A stretch of 26,772 bases of DNA from JAHEDH01 sp965364515 (GTDB taxonomy: Bacteria > Actinomycetota > Acidimicrobiia > Spongiisociales > ZC4RG35): assembly GCA_965364515.1 (NCBI GenBank), contig CBDTXZ010000021.1, positions 1 to 26,772 on the forward strand, read 5' to 3'. The number at the start of each line of letters is the position of its first letter. The first letter of the stretch is position 1. The translations under genes and the position numbers were made by a program. Shown here piece by piece: positions 14,195 through 22,126 of the stretch. The notes beneath the pieces are model-generated. The model did not search any database. It saw only the letters and a list, made by a program, of their open reading frames with translations, and was not told where the DNA came from.

Positions 14195-14206
14195 GCAATC
14201 GATTGC
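14195..14206. promoter_or_regulatory. LacI-type operator, copy 3 (at the importer transcription start)
   Basis: The 12-bp perfect palindrome GCAATCGATTGC is identical to copy 1, with the longer shared context CTGCAATCGATTGCG. It begins eight bases after the predicted -10 box TACGAT, so a bound repressor would cover the transcription start. This is the best-placed copy and the main support for calling the motif an operator. Confidence 0.8.
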
Positions 14207-14263
14207 GGTCTTGGGAGCTTCTCCCGAAACGCAGATCGACCCGCATACCCGGAGGAGAGAACA

Positions 14264-16036
14264 ATGACAGCAGGCACGAAGAGAGCCGGCCACACGAGAT
14301 GGTTGGTGTTGCTTCTCGTCCTCGCCATGGTCGCGGCGGCGTGCACGTCGTCCGACGACGACGGCGGAGACACGACGGCTCCGTCTGATGACGGCACCAC
14401 CGAGACGACCGCAGGTGGAGACGGCGACGCCCCCGCCACCACAGCCGGAGGCGACGGCGACAGCGACGTCAACAACCCCGGCGTGTTCGTGTTCGGAGCG
14501 GACGATGAGCCGCTCTCGCTCGATCCCGCCGAGGTCGAGGCAGGCGAATACGGCGAGGCCGTGATCCTCCAGGTCTACGATCGCCTGGTCGACTTCGCCG
14601 CTGGAAGCCCCGACCTGGTGCCGTCGCTCGCCACCGAGGTGCCGAGCGCCGAGAACGGCCTGATCTCCGAAGACGGTCTGGTCTACACCTTCCCGATCCG
14701 AGAGGGTGTCACCTTCCACGACGGCAGCCCGCTCACCGCAGACGACGTCCTCTACTCCTGGGACCGGGTCATCACGACGTCGCTGCCCGGATCCAGCGCA
14801 GAACTGCTCTCCGAGAACGTCGCCGACATGCAGGTCGTCGACGAATTCACCTTCCAGGTGACACTCGCCGAGCGCAACGCGGCATTCCTCAACTCCGTCG
14901 TGACGCAGATGGTCACATCCATCGTCAGCGACGAGGTCGTCGAAGCCAACGGCGGATACGCCGAAGGCGAGCGCAACGAGTTCGTCGCAACCAATCCGAT
15001 CGGAACCGGACCGTACGTCTTCGAGGCGTGGAACCGGAACGAGAACCTGGTGTTCACGGCCAATCAGGACTACTGGGGCGGCGCCCCGGCGCTGGATCTG
15101 CGGATCGAAGTCGTCCAGGACCCCGACGTTCGCGTGCTCGGGCTGCGGGCAGGCGACTTCGACATGATCGAGACCGATCCGTCGTTCATCGGTGACCTCG
15201 AAGGCGCCGAAGGAGTCGAGGTGTTCACCGGCGGCCTCCTCGTCGAGCCGATCCACATCGGCTTCAACATGAACGTCCCCGAGGACGAGCTGCCACCCGA
15301 GGACACCATCTCCGGCGACTTCTTCGCAGATCCGCTCATCCGCCAGGCCTTCAACCACGCATTCGACTACGAGGCCTTCCTCAACAGTGCCCTCGGCGGA
15401 GTGGGCGACTTCAACTCCCATTACATCCCACAGGGGATCTTCGGGTACGACCCGGACGCGCCGAAGTACACGGCTGCCGATCCGGCCCGCGCCGAGGAGC
15501 TCTTCCGTGAAGCCGGCGTCTGGGACGAGGGATTCACGGTCTCGGTGATCACCGAGGCTGCGAACCTCTTCGAGACCGCGGCGCTGGTGCTCAAGGACTC
15601 GATCGAGCGACTCAATCCCAACTTCCAGATCCGGGTGTTGGCGGTCGCCGAGGCGCAGTTCGACGAGGCGCACGCCTCCGACCCGGTGCCATACGCCATG
15701 TGGGTCAAGAACGCCGACCCGTTCGCCGACCCGCACGCCTACATGCAGGCCTACCAGCATCCGGACGGCGAATGGGGACAGGTGCACGGCTTCGCTCAGG
15801 CGTACCGGAATCCCGACCAGATCGCATCGCTCATCGACGAGGCGAAGGTCGAGATCGACGTCGAGCGCAGAGCCGAGCTCTACTCCGAGCTCCAGAACCT
15901 CCTCTACGAGGACCCGATGTGGCTGATCGCGGCCCAGGAGGGCGTTGCGAACGCCCACAGGACCTGGGTCGAGGGGTTCACTCTCAACACCCTGTGGCCA
16001 CGGCCCAACATGAAATTCTCGCTCTTCGACAAGTAG
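14264..16036 (+). CDS. Peptide/opine-type ABC transporter substrate-binding lipoprotein (SBP family 5)
   Basis: A 590-residue extracytoplasmic binding protein. The N-terminus has a positive region (KRAGHTR), a hydrophobic core (WLVLLLVLAM) and a lipobox ending at Cys27 (VAAAC). A low-complexity linker of about 45 residues, rich in Ser, Asp, Thr and Gly, follows. The SBP_bac_5 fold begins near 'VFVFGADDEPLSLDP' and includes the signature 'YTFPIREGVTFHDGSPLTADDV' region and 'NPIGTGPYVF'. The family binds oligopeptides, nickel, opines or glycosides, so the ligand cannot be named. ATG 14264 is chosen over the longer open frame because GGAGGAG lies just upstream and the signal peptide starts there. 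It is the first gene of the importer operon, under operator copy 3. Confidence 0.93.
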   Translation: MTAGTKRAGHTRWLVLLLVLAMVAAACTSSDDDGGDTTAPSDDGTTETTAGGDGDAPATTAGGDGDSDVNNPGVFVFGADDEPLSLDPAEVEAGEYGEAVILQVYDRLVDFAAGSPDLVPSLATEVPSAENGLISEDGLVYTFPIREGVTFHDGSPLTADDVLYSWDRVITTSLPGSSAELLSENVADMQVVDEFTFQVTLAERNAAFLNSVVTQMVTSIVSDEVVEANGGYAEGERNEFVATNPIGTGPYVFEAWNRNENLVFTANQDYWGGAPALDLRIEVVQDPDVRVLGLRAGDFDMIETDPSFIGDLEGAEGVEVFTGGLLVEPIHIGFNMNVPEDELPPEDTISGDFFADPLIRQAFNHAFDYEAFLNSALGGVGDFNSHYIPQGIFGYDPDAPKYTAADPARAEELFREAGVWDEGFTVSVITEAANLFETAALVLKDSIERLNPNFQIRVLAVAEAQFDEAHASDPVPYAMWVKNADPFADPHAYMQAYQHPDGEWGQVHGFAQAYRNPDQIASLIDEAKVEIDVERRAELYSELQNLLYEDPMWLIAAQEGVANAHRTWVEGFTLNTLWPRPNMKFSLFDK

Positions 16037-16048
16037 TGAGACACTGAT

Positions 16049-16085
16049 TCGAGCCGGGGGCGGGCGCAGAACGCCCCTGGCTCGA
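16049..16085 (+). other. Strong intra-operon hairpin between binding protein and permease genes
   Basis: Bases 16049-16062 pair with 16072-16085 in a 14-bp stem (one G-U pair) around a 9-nt loop. It lies 12 nt after the tandem stop codons TAG-TGA of the binding protein. No U-run follows, so it is probably a 3'-end stabiliser or partial terminator giving more binding protein than membrane components. That arrangement is known from other binding-protein operons. The function here is inferred. Confidence 0.65.
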
Positions 16086-16110
16086 TCAATTCGAGAGGCG
16101 ACCGACACAG

Positions 16111-17124
16111 ATGCAGATCAGGGACTACGTACTCCGCAGGCTGATGGTGCTTCCGCTCCTCGTGATCGGGACGTCCATCATCGTGTTCGCGCTCACCCGG
16201 GTCGGTGGGTCGCCGATCGGTATCTACCTCTCGCACGAGATGTCCCAGGACGAGATCGCCCAGCTCGAGGAGCGTTTCAAGCTCAACGAACCGCTTCCCG
16301 TGCAGTATGTCTACTGGGCTTCCGGCGTGCTGCAGGGCGACCTCGGATGGTCCGGCGTAGCGGCTGCGCCCGTGACCGAGGCCTTCCCGCCCAAGCTGGC
16401 GGCAACCATGGAATTGGCCGTTGCGTCCGCGATCGTCGCAGTCACGCTCGGCATCGGTCTCGGGACCTTCGCCGGTGCGCGAAGAAACCGATTCCCGGAT
16501 CATTTCACACGCATCTTCTCGATCAGCGGAGCGAGCATGCCGCTGTTCTGGTTCGCCATCCTCATGCTGATCGTGTTCTGGGTGTTCCTCGGGTGGTTCC
16601 CCATCGGGCGGAGCGACGCCGACATCTTCCAGAGCATCGCCCACCCGACCAACCTGTACACCGTCGACGCCATCCTCGCCGGGAGTTGGCCCGCCTTCGT
16701 CGATGCCATCTGGCATCTCACGCTGCCGGCGCTGACGCTCGGATACGGCGCGACGGCGATCATCTCCAGGATGATGCGCTCCTCACTCGTCGAGGAGCTC
16801 CAGGAGGAGTACGTCGACGCCGCCCGGGCCAAGGGCCTTCCAGAGCGGATCGTGCTCCGGCGCCACGCCCGACGCAACGCACTCATGCCGACCGTCACCG
16901 TCATCGGGCTCAGCTTCGGCTTCCTGCTGCAGGGGACTGTGGTCGCCGAGATCATCTTCCGATGGCCGGGGTTGGGGCGATGGATGGCCGACGCCGTCCT
17001 CAGGGGGGATCAGGCGACGATCATGGCCTACGTGATGTTCACCAGCATCCTGTTCCTCTTCGTCAACCTCGCCGTCGACGTCCTCTACGCCTATCTCGAC
17101 CGTCGCGTCGTCCTGGGAGTCTGA
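16111..17124 (+). CDS. ABC transporter permease, DppB/OppB-like
   Basis: A 337-residue inner-membrane permease beginning 'MQIRDYVLRRLMVLPLLVIGTSIIVF', the usual first helix of DppB-type subunits. About six transmembrane segments are visible. The cytoplasmic EAA loop that docks on the ATPase reads 'EYVDAARAKGLPERIVLRRHARRNALMP'-like, with the key EYVDAARAKG stretch near residues 230-240. It ends in a final helix and 'YLDRRVVLGV', typical of the family. It follows the binding protein after a 74-nt gap containing a hairpin and precedes the second permease by three nt. It forms the membrane channel with that subunit. Confidence 0.93.
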   Translation: MQIRDYVLRRLMVLPLLVIGTSIIVFALTRVGGSPIGIYLSHEMSQDEIAQLEERFKLNEPLPVQYVYWASGVLQGDLGWSGVAAAPVTEAFPPKLAATMELAVASAIVAVTLGIGLGTFAGARRNRFPDHFTRIFSISGASMPLFWFAILMLIVFWVFLGWFPIGRSDADIFQSIAHPTNLYTVDAILAGSWPAFVDAIWHLTLPALTLGYGATAIISRMMRSSLVEELQEEYVDAARAKGLPERIVLRRHARRNALMPTVTVIGLSFGFLLQGTVVAEIIFRWPGLGRWMADAVLRGDQATIMAYVMFTSILFLFVNLAVDVLYAYLDRRVVLGV

Positions 17125-17127
17125 ACC

Positions 17128-18057
17128 ATGGCAGATGTCACACGACCGGTTCCTCGAGTCGGGCCCCTGCCCGAGTCGGCGCTCCAGACCCGGCTCCGGC
17201 GGGCACGGGAGCTGACGTCGAACGTCATGTCGAACCCGCTGACCGTGGCGGGCATCGTCATGATCGGCGCCATGCTGGCGATGGCTGCCTTCGCTCCGAT
17301 CATCACCGAGGCGAACACGCCCGACCCATACCAGATGCCCCGCGACTGGGGAGCGCTCAACGCTCCGCCAGGCACGGAGGGTCACATCCTCGGCACGACC
17401 GGCACCGGCGGTGACGTCTTCTACGGCGTCGTGTGGGGTGCCCGGACATCGCTGCGCCTCTCCCTCATCGTGGTCGCAATCACCGTCACCGTCGGCGTGG
17501 CGGTCGGCAGTCTCGCCGGGTTCCGCGGGGGGAAGGTCGACGAGATCCTCATGCGGATCGTGGACGTCTTCCTCTCGATCCCCGAACTGATCTTCGCCCT
17601 TGCGATCGCGGCGGTGCTCGGCCCGTCGTTCGGCAACATCATCCTCGCGCTCGCCGTCGTCTTCTGGGTCAAGTACGCCCGGATCATGCGGGCGCAGGTG
17701 ATTCACATCAAGGAGAACGAATACGTCGACGCGGCGCGGGTCATCGGCGATTCGCCCTGGCGGATCTATCTCAAGGACATTCTCCCGAACTCGATCACCC
17801 CGGTCATGGTTCAGGCGACGCTCGACATGGGCCACATCGTTCTCGTCGGTGCGACCCTCAGCTTCATCGGACTCGCCGAAGCGGGGTTGGCGGAATGGGG
17901 CGTTCTCGTATCCGAGGGTCAGGCAGGGATCTCAGCCGGCCGCTGGTGGGCCTCGACGTTCCCCGGCCTCATGGTGTTCCTGTGGGCCCTGGCATTCAAC
18001 CTCGTCGGTGACGGACTCCGTGACATTCTCGATCCCCGGACCGAGTCGAAGCGATGA
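17128..18057 (+). CDS. ABC transporter permease, DppC/OppC-like
   Basis: A 309-residue permease. A cytoplasmic N-terminal stretch is followed by a first helix ('PLTVAGIVMIGAMLAMAAFAPII'). Then comes a periplasmic loop with 'HILGTTGTGGDVFYGVVWGART', the conserved H.LGTD..G.D.......R motif of OppC proteins with Asp changed to Thr. The EAA loop includes 'NEYVDAARVIGDSPWRI'. The end 'NLVGDGLRDILDPR' is the family's standard C-terminus. The stop overlaps the start of the first ATPase (ATGA), so the genes are co-translated. It pairs with the DppB-like subunit. Confidence 0.93.
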   Translation: MADVTRPVPRVGPLPESALQTRLRRARELTSNVMSNPLTVAGIVMIGAMLAMAAFAPIITEANTPDPYQMPRDWGALNAPPGTEGHILGTTGTGGDVFYGVVWGARTSLRLSLIVVAITVTVGVAVGSLAGFRGGKVDEILMRIVDVFLSIPELIFALAIAAVLGPSFGNIILALAVVFWVKYARIMRAQVIHIKENEYVDAARVIGDSPWRIYLKDILPNSITPVMVQATLDMGHIVLVGATLSFIGLAEAGLAEWGVLVSEGQAGISAGRWWASTFPGLMVFLWALAFNLVGDGLRDILDPRTESKR

Positions 18058-19370
18058 CCCTCACAGGACCCAGTGACGCCGTAGCCCCCGACACCAGGAC
18101 CGACGCGATCGCCTCGGTCGTCGACCTGCAGGTCCACTTCTCCTCGAAGGAAGGCACCGTCCACGCAGTGGACGGGGTCTCGTTCGACATTCGCGACGGC
18201 GAGACGCTGGGACTCGTCGGCGAGACCGGGTGCGGCAAGAGCGTGACGGCACGGTCGTTCCTCAGACTCGTGCCGATGCCGCCCGGGATTCACGTCGGAG
18301 GTTCCGTGCTGTTTCGACCGAAGCAGCCGTGCGATCGATGCCATGGTGCCGGCTGCAACCACTGCGGCCAGACCGGCAGGGTCTCGGTGGCCTGCACCAG
18401 CTGCAACGGCTCGGGGTGTGCCGCCTGTGAGCAAACCGGCAACGAGACGGTCGACCTGACGTCGATCCCCGAGAAGCGACTCCGGGAAATCCGTGGCAAT
18501 CGCATCGCCATGATCTTCCAGGATCCGGCCAAGGCATTGAATCCGGCGCTCTCCATTCGCGATCAGATCGGGGAGGTGTTCTACGAGCACCGCGAGTCCG
18601 AGATCCTCGAGCGGGCCGGAATGGTGCCGGACGAGGTGGGCACCCTGCTCCACCGCCACGCCGCACTGCACTCCCGTGTGCCAGAGCGACTGCTGCTCGC
18701 GCTGCCGCCGCTGCGATCGAAACGGAACCAGATCAGTCGAGCGGTCGACGAGATGGTGATCGATGCCCTCGCAGAGACCCAGATCCCCAACCCGCTGAAG
18801 GTGATGGACCGATATCCGCACGAGCTCTCGGGTGGTATGCGGCAACGAGTCATGATCGCCCAGGCGTTGGCGTGCAACCCCGATCTGCTGATCGCCGACG
18901 AGCCGACGACGGCTCTCGATGTCACGGTGCAGGCGCGCATTCTCGAACTCGTGCGCGAGCTCCAGGAGATCCACGAGACGGCCGTCCTCTACATCAGCCA
19001 CGACCTGTCGCTCGTCCGTCGGGTGTGCGATCGGGTCGCAGTCATGTACGCCGGGCGGATCGCCGAGGTCGGCCCGACCGAACAGATCTTCCACGACCCG
19101 CTCCACCCGTACACCAGAGGTCTGTTGGCCGCCCTCCCATCCGCACAGCACGAGCGCGGCAAACTGGTCGTGATCGAGGGGACCGTTCCCGAGCTCATCG
19201 ATCCGCCGCCCTCGTGCCGTTTCTCGGGTCGGTGCGCCTTCTCGACCCAGGCGTGCGAGACGATCGACCCCCGACTCTCCGATGTCGACGTCTCGCATCC
19301 GGTGTCCTGTTTCATCCATCACCCGCCACCCGACGGTGATCCGCCGTCCTTCGACCGGAGGACCTCATGA
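18054..19370 (+). CDS. ABC transporter ATPase, DppD-like, with inserted DnaJ-like zinc-finger module
   Basis: A 438-residue nucleotide-binding subunit, about 110 longer than E. coli DppD. Walker A is GETGCGKS (56-63), the Q-loop is 'MIFQDP' (Gln156), the signature is LSGGM (258-262), Walker B is LLIADE (278-283) and the switch His is His316. The C-terminal oligopeptide motif has cysteines 388, 394, 401 and 419. Between Walker A and the Q-loop lies an insert with eight cysteines as four CxxC pairs (93/96, 101/104, 114/117, 122/125). They form two tandem 16-residue repeats of pattern CxxCxGxGCxxCxxTG, resembling a DnaJ zinc finger. A further region of roughly 30 extra residues (about 180-230) precedes the signature. 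Catalytic motifs are intact, so it should be active; the insert's role is unknown. Confidence 0.9.
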   Translation: MTLTGPSDAVAPDTRTDAIASVVDLQVHFSSKEGTVHAVDGVSFDIRDGETLGLVGETGCGKSVTARSFLRLVPMPPGIHVGGSVLFRPKQPCDRCHGAGCNHCGQTGRVSVACTSCNGSGCAACEQTGNETVDLTSIPEKRLREIRGNRIAMIFQDPAKALNPALSIRDQIGEVFYEHRESEILERAGMVPDEVGTLLHRHAALHSRVPERLLLALPPLRSKRNQISRAVDEMVIDALAETQIPNPLKVMDRYPHELSGGMRQRVMIAQALACNPDLLIADEPTTALDVTVQARILELVRELQEIHETAVLYISHDLSLVRRVCDRVAVMYAGRIAEVGPTEQIFHDPLHPYTRGLLAALPSAQHERGKLVVIEGTVPELIDPPPSCRFSGRCAFSTQACETIDPRLSDVDVSHPVSCFIHHPPPDGDPPSFDRRTS

Positions 19371-20731
19371 CCATCGCCGAAACATCCCCGGGGCCCCGCG
19401 AGGCCTCCACGCCGGGCGAGATCGTGCTCGGTCTGCGCGGCCTCGAGAAGCATTTCCCCATCAGAGAGGGTGCTCTCCAGCGGGTGGTCGGAGCGGTGCG
19501 CGCGGTCGACGGCGTCTCGTTCGACATCCGCAGGGGAGAGACGGTTGGTCTGGTCGGGGAGAGCGGCTGCGGGAAGACCACCCTTGGGCGCTGCGTCTCG
19601 GGTCTGATGGATCCGACCGACGGCGGCGCATTCTTCGACCTCTCGAGCGGTGAGCGTGATCGGCTCGACGCCCTGTTGGCGATTCCCGAAGAGGCCCGGA
19701 CCGACGAGCAGCGCTCCGAGCTCGACGAGATCGAGCGACTCCACCGTGTCGATCGACTCGAGGGCGAGGCCTGGAAGCGGTATCGCCGCAACTGTCAGGT
19801 CGTGTTCCAGGATTCCTTCTCGTCGCTGAATCCCCGGCAACTCGTCCGGGACATCGTTGGCAGGCCGCTCAAGGTCCACAACGAGGCCTCCGGCAGCGAA
19901 CTGACGGATCGAGTCGTGGAGCTCCTCGAACAGGTCGGGCTGGGACGTCAGCACCTCTACCGCTACCCCCACCAGTTCTCCGGCGGTCAGCGCCAGCGGA
20001 TCTCCATTGCCAGGGCGCTCGCACTCGATCCCGAGTTGGTCATTCTCGACGAGCCGACGAGCGCGCTCGACGTGTCCGTGCAGGCACAGATCCTCAACCT
20101 GCTCCACGAACTGCAGCAGGAGCGCGGTCTCACGTACCTGTTCATCACACACGACCTGTCGGTCGTACGACACATGGCCGATCGCATCGTCGTGATGTAT
20201 CTCGGAAAAGTCGCAGAGGCCGGCAGCACCGAGGTGATCTTCGACGATCCCAGCCACCCGTACACCGACGCACTGCTCGGTGCCAGCCCCGACGTCTCAG
20301 AGGGCGCTGACGTGCCCATGCGCTCGCTGGAAGGATCGGTACCCGATCCGGCTCGACCGCCTCAGGGGTGCCGTTTCCACACCCGCTGTCCCGTGGCGAC
20401 ACCCGAGTGCGGATGGGAGCTCGACGACGTCGTCCGTTGGCTTCAGGACCAGGAAGGCATGTTCGATCAGATCGCCGATGTGGAACGGACCGACGCCTTC
20501 ACCGGCATGCTCGAGTTCGAGGATGAGGCCGCAGCAAACGCCCTTGCGGCCGCTCTCAGGTCCGAAGACGTGCCCTCTGCGATGCGCAGTGCCCTCGACC
20601 GGCTCGAGGTCTCGGGAAAGCGGGTCCACATCGGTTTCCGCCCGGTCGACGAGGTCGTGCTCACGGTGCGGGGGCCGGGTCACGAGGCGGCATGCGTACT
20701 GGATGCGCTGCCCGACGTGGTCGACGCCTGA
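19367..20731 (+). CDS. ABC transporter ATPase, DppF-like, with charged insert and C-terminal extension
   Basis: A 454-residue nucleotide-binding subunit, about 120 longer than E. coli DppF. Walker A is GESGCGKT (64-71), the Q-loop is 'VVFQDS' (Gln148), the signature is FSGGQ (204-208), Walker B is LVILDE and the switch His is His262. Residues 90-137 are a highly charged, probably helical-hairpin insert at the same place where the partner carries its cysteine module. The C-terminal cysteine motif starts normally (Cys335, 341, 348 in 'CRFHTRCPVATPEC'). The usual last Cys ('ACxL') appears only at Cys443, so about 80 residues are inserted inside this motif. The start overlaps the previous stop (ATGA). 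It forms the ATPase heterodimer with the DppD-like subunit. Confidence 0.9.
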   Translation: MTIAETSPGPREASTPGEIVLGLRGLEKHFPIREGALQRVVGAVRAVDGVSFDIRRGETVGLVGESGCGKTTLGRCVSGLMDPTDGGAFFDLSSGERDRLDALLAIPEEARTDEQRSELDEIERLHRVDRLEGEAWKRYRRNCQVVFQDSFSSLNPRQLVRDIVGRPLKVHNEASGSELTDRVVELLEQVGLGRQHLYRYPHQFSGGQRQRISIARALALDPELVILDEPTSALDVSVQAQILNLLHELQQERGLTYLFITHDLSVVRHMADRIVVMYLGKVAEAGSTEVIFDDPSHPYTDALLGASPDVSEGADVPMRSLEGSVPDPARPPQGCRFHTRCPVATPECGWELDDVVRWLQDQEGMFDQIADVERTDAFTGMLEFEDEAAANALAAALRSEDVPSAMRSALDRLEVSGKRVHIGFRPVDEVVLTVRGPGHEAACVLDALPDVVDA

Positions 20732-20774
20732 TCATCCCGGAGCGGCTTCGCCGGCCCGAGCCGGGGGAACTCCC

Positions 20775-22043
20775 ATGACTGATTCGAAGCTCAAGCGGTA
20801 TTCGCGGCTGCTCTTCGTCGACGTCACGCCACTCAAACGGTCACCTGGATTCCGTTGGCTGTACGCAGGCCTCGCCCTCGCCTGGTTCGGTCGACAGCTG
20901 ACGGTCGTGGCCGTGCCGTTTCAGGTCTACGAGCTCACCGGATCGACGCTGCTCGTCGGTGCGCTCGGAATCGCACAGCTCGTACCGCTGCTCGCCACCT
21001 CGTTCGTCGGTGGAGCGATCGTCGACTCGATCGATCGTCGCAGGCTGCTCGTTGCCGCCCAGCTCGGCCTGATGCTGACCGCCGTGGGGTTGGCGGTGAA
21101 CGCTTCGCTCGATGCTCCGATCGTGTGGCTGATCTTCGTGTTGAGCGGAGCCAACGCCGCCATCTCGGCCATCGACAACCCTGCGCGCTCGGCCTCCGTC
21201 CCTGCTCTCGTGGGTCGGGAGCTCCTGCCGTCGGCGCTGGCCCTCAGCCAGACCCTCGGCAACATCGCCAAGACCGTTGGACCTGCGGTCGGCGGGCTCC
21301 TGATCGCACAGACCAGCCTGACACTCACGTTCGCCATCGAGGCGGCGGCCTTTGCGCTCGGCACCTTCTTCATGTTCCGGATCGGCAAGCTGGAGCCCGA
21401 AGGGGGCGGGCAGCGGTTCGGCTGGGAGTCGATCAAGGAAGGGTTCACCTTCCTCCGTGGCCGCCGCGTCCTTCAGGCCAACTTCGCCATCGACCTCAAC
21501 GCCATGGTGTTCGGCATGCCCCAGGCGCTCTTCCCGGCGATCGGTGCGACCGTGCTGGGCGGGGATGCGTCTACCGTCGGTCTGCTCTATGCAGCTCCGG
21601 GGGCAGGCGCCCTTCTCGCTGCGATCACCTCGGGCTGGGTCGGCCGTATCCAGCGCCAAGGCAGGGCTGTCGTGATCGCTGTGATCGCCTGGGGTGCGGC
21701 GATTGCGGGGTTCGGGCTCGCCCGATCGGTGGTCGTGGCCGTTGTCCTCCTCGCAATCGCCGGTGGAGCCGACGTGGTCTCGGCGGTGTTTCGCAACACC
21801 ATCCTGCAGCTGGCGGTTCCCGACCGATTACGAGGAAGGCTGTCCTCGATCCACATCGCCGTCGTCAGTGGCGGCCCGAGAGTGGGCGACTTCGAGGCAG
21901 GCGCGGTCGCCTCGGTGACGACGCCGCAGATCTCGGTGGTGTCCGGCGGCCTCGCCTGCATTCTCGGCGCCGTTCTGATCGCCAGGAAGATGCCCGAGCT
22001 CCCCAACTACCGGTTGGGGGACGAGACCGCCGACGCCGTCTGA
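20775..22043 (+). CDS. MFS transporter (EntS/DHA3-like exporter)
   Basis: A 422-residue major facilitator protein with about twelve hydrophobic segments. The loop 'GGAIVDSIDRRRLLVAAQLG' is the family's motif A (G...D..DRR) between helices 2 and 3. 'NPARSASVPALVGRELLPSALAL' is typical of the MFS_3/EntS branch, which exports siderophores and drugs. ATG 20775 is used because a GGGGGA lies about seven nt upstream and the topology starts there. It follows the ABC operon after 43 nt containing a GC-rich self-complementary stretch, so it may be co-transcribed. Whether it exports a by-product of the imported substrate is speculation. Confidence 0.88.
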   Translation: MTDSKLKRYSRLLFVDVTPLKRSPGFRWLYAGLALAWFGRQLTVVAVPFQVYELTGSTLLVGALGIAQLVPLLATSFVGGAIVDSIDRRRLLVAAQLGLMLTAVGLAVNASLDAPIVWLIFVLSGANAAISAIDNPARSASVPALVGRELLPSALALSQTLGNIAKTVGPAVGGLLIAQTSLTLTFAIEAAAFALGTFFMFRIGKLEPEGGGQRFGWESIKEGFTFLRGRRVLQANFAIDLNAMVFGMPQALFPAIGATVLGGDASTVGLLYAAPGAGALLAAITSGWVGRIQRQGRAVVIAVIAWGAAIAGFGLARSVVVAVVLLAIAGGADVVSAVFRNTILQLAVPDRLRGRLSSIHIAVVSGGPRVGDFEAGAVASVTTPQISVVSGGLACILGAVLIARKMPELPNYRLGDETADAV

Positions 22044-22126
22044 CCGATGGATACGGCTCGGGCCACGATCCGCCGGCCATCAGACCTCTCGCAGCGGTAG
22101 GGTCGCCGGGTCCACGAGAGGGATGG

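Noticed and set aside
14186..16108. 640-residue open frame antisense to the binding-protein gene
   Set aside because: It mirrors the codon pattern of the SBP gene, has no recognisable domain and low-complexity Val/Asp/Glu composition; the plus-strand gene has a signal peptide, family motifs and a strong RBS.
20737..20768. GC-rich self-complementary stretch between the second ATPase and the MFS gene as a terminator
   Set aside because: Only short interrupted stems and no U-run; not distinguishable from background GC-rich sequence.
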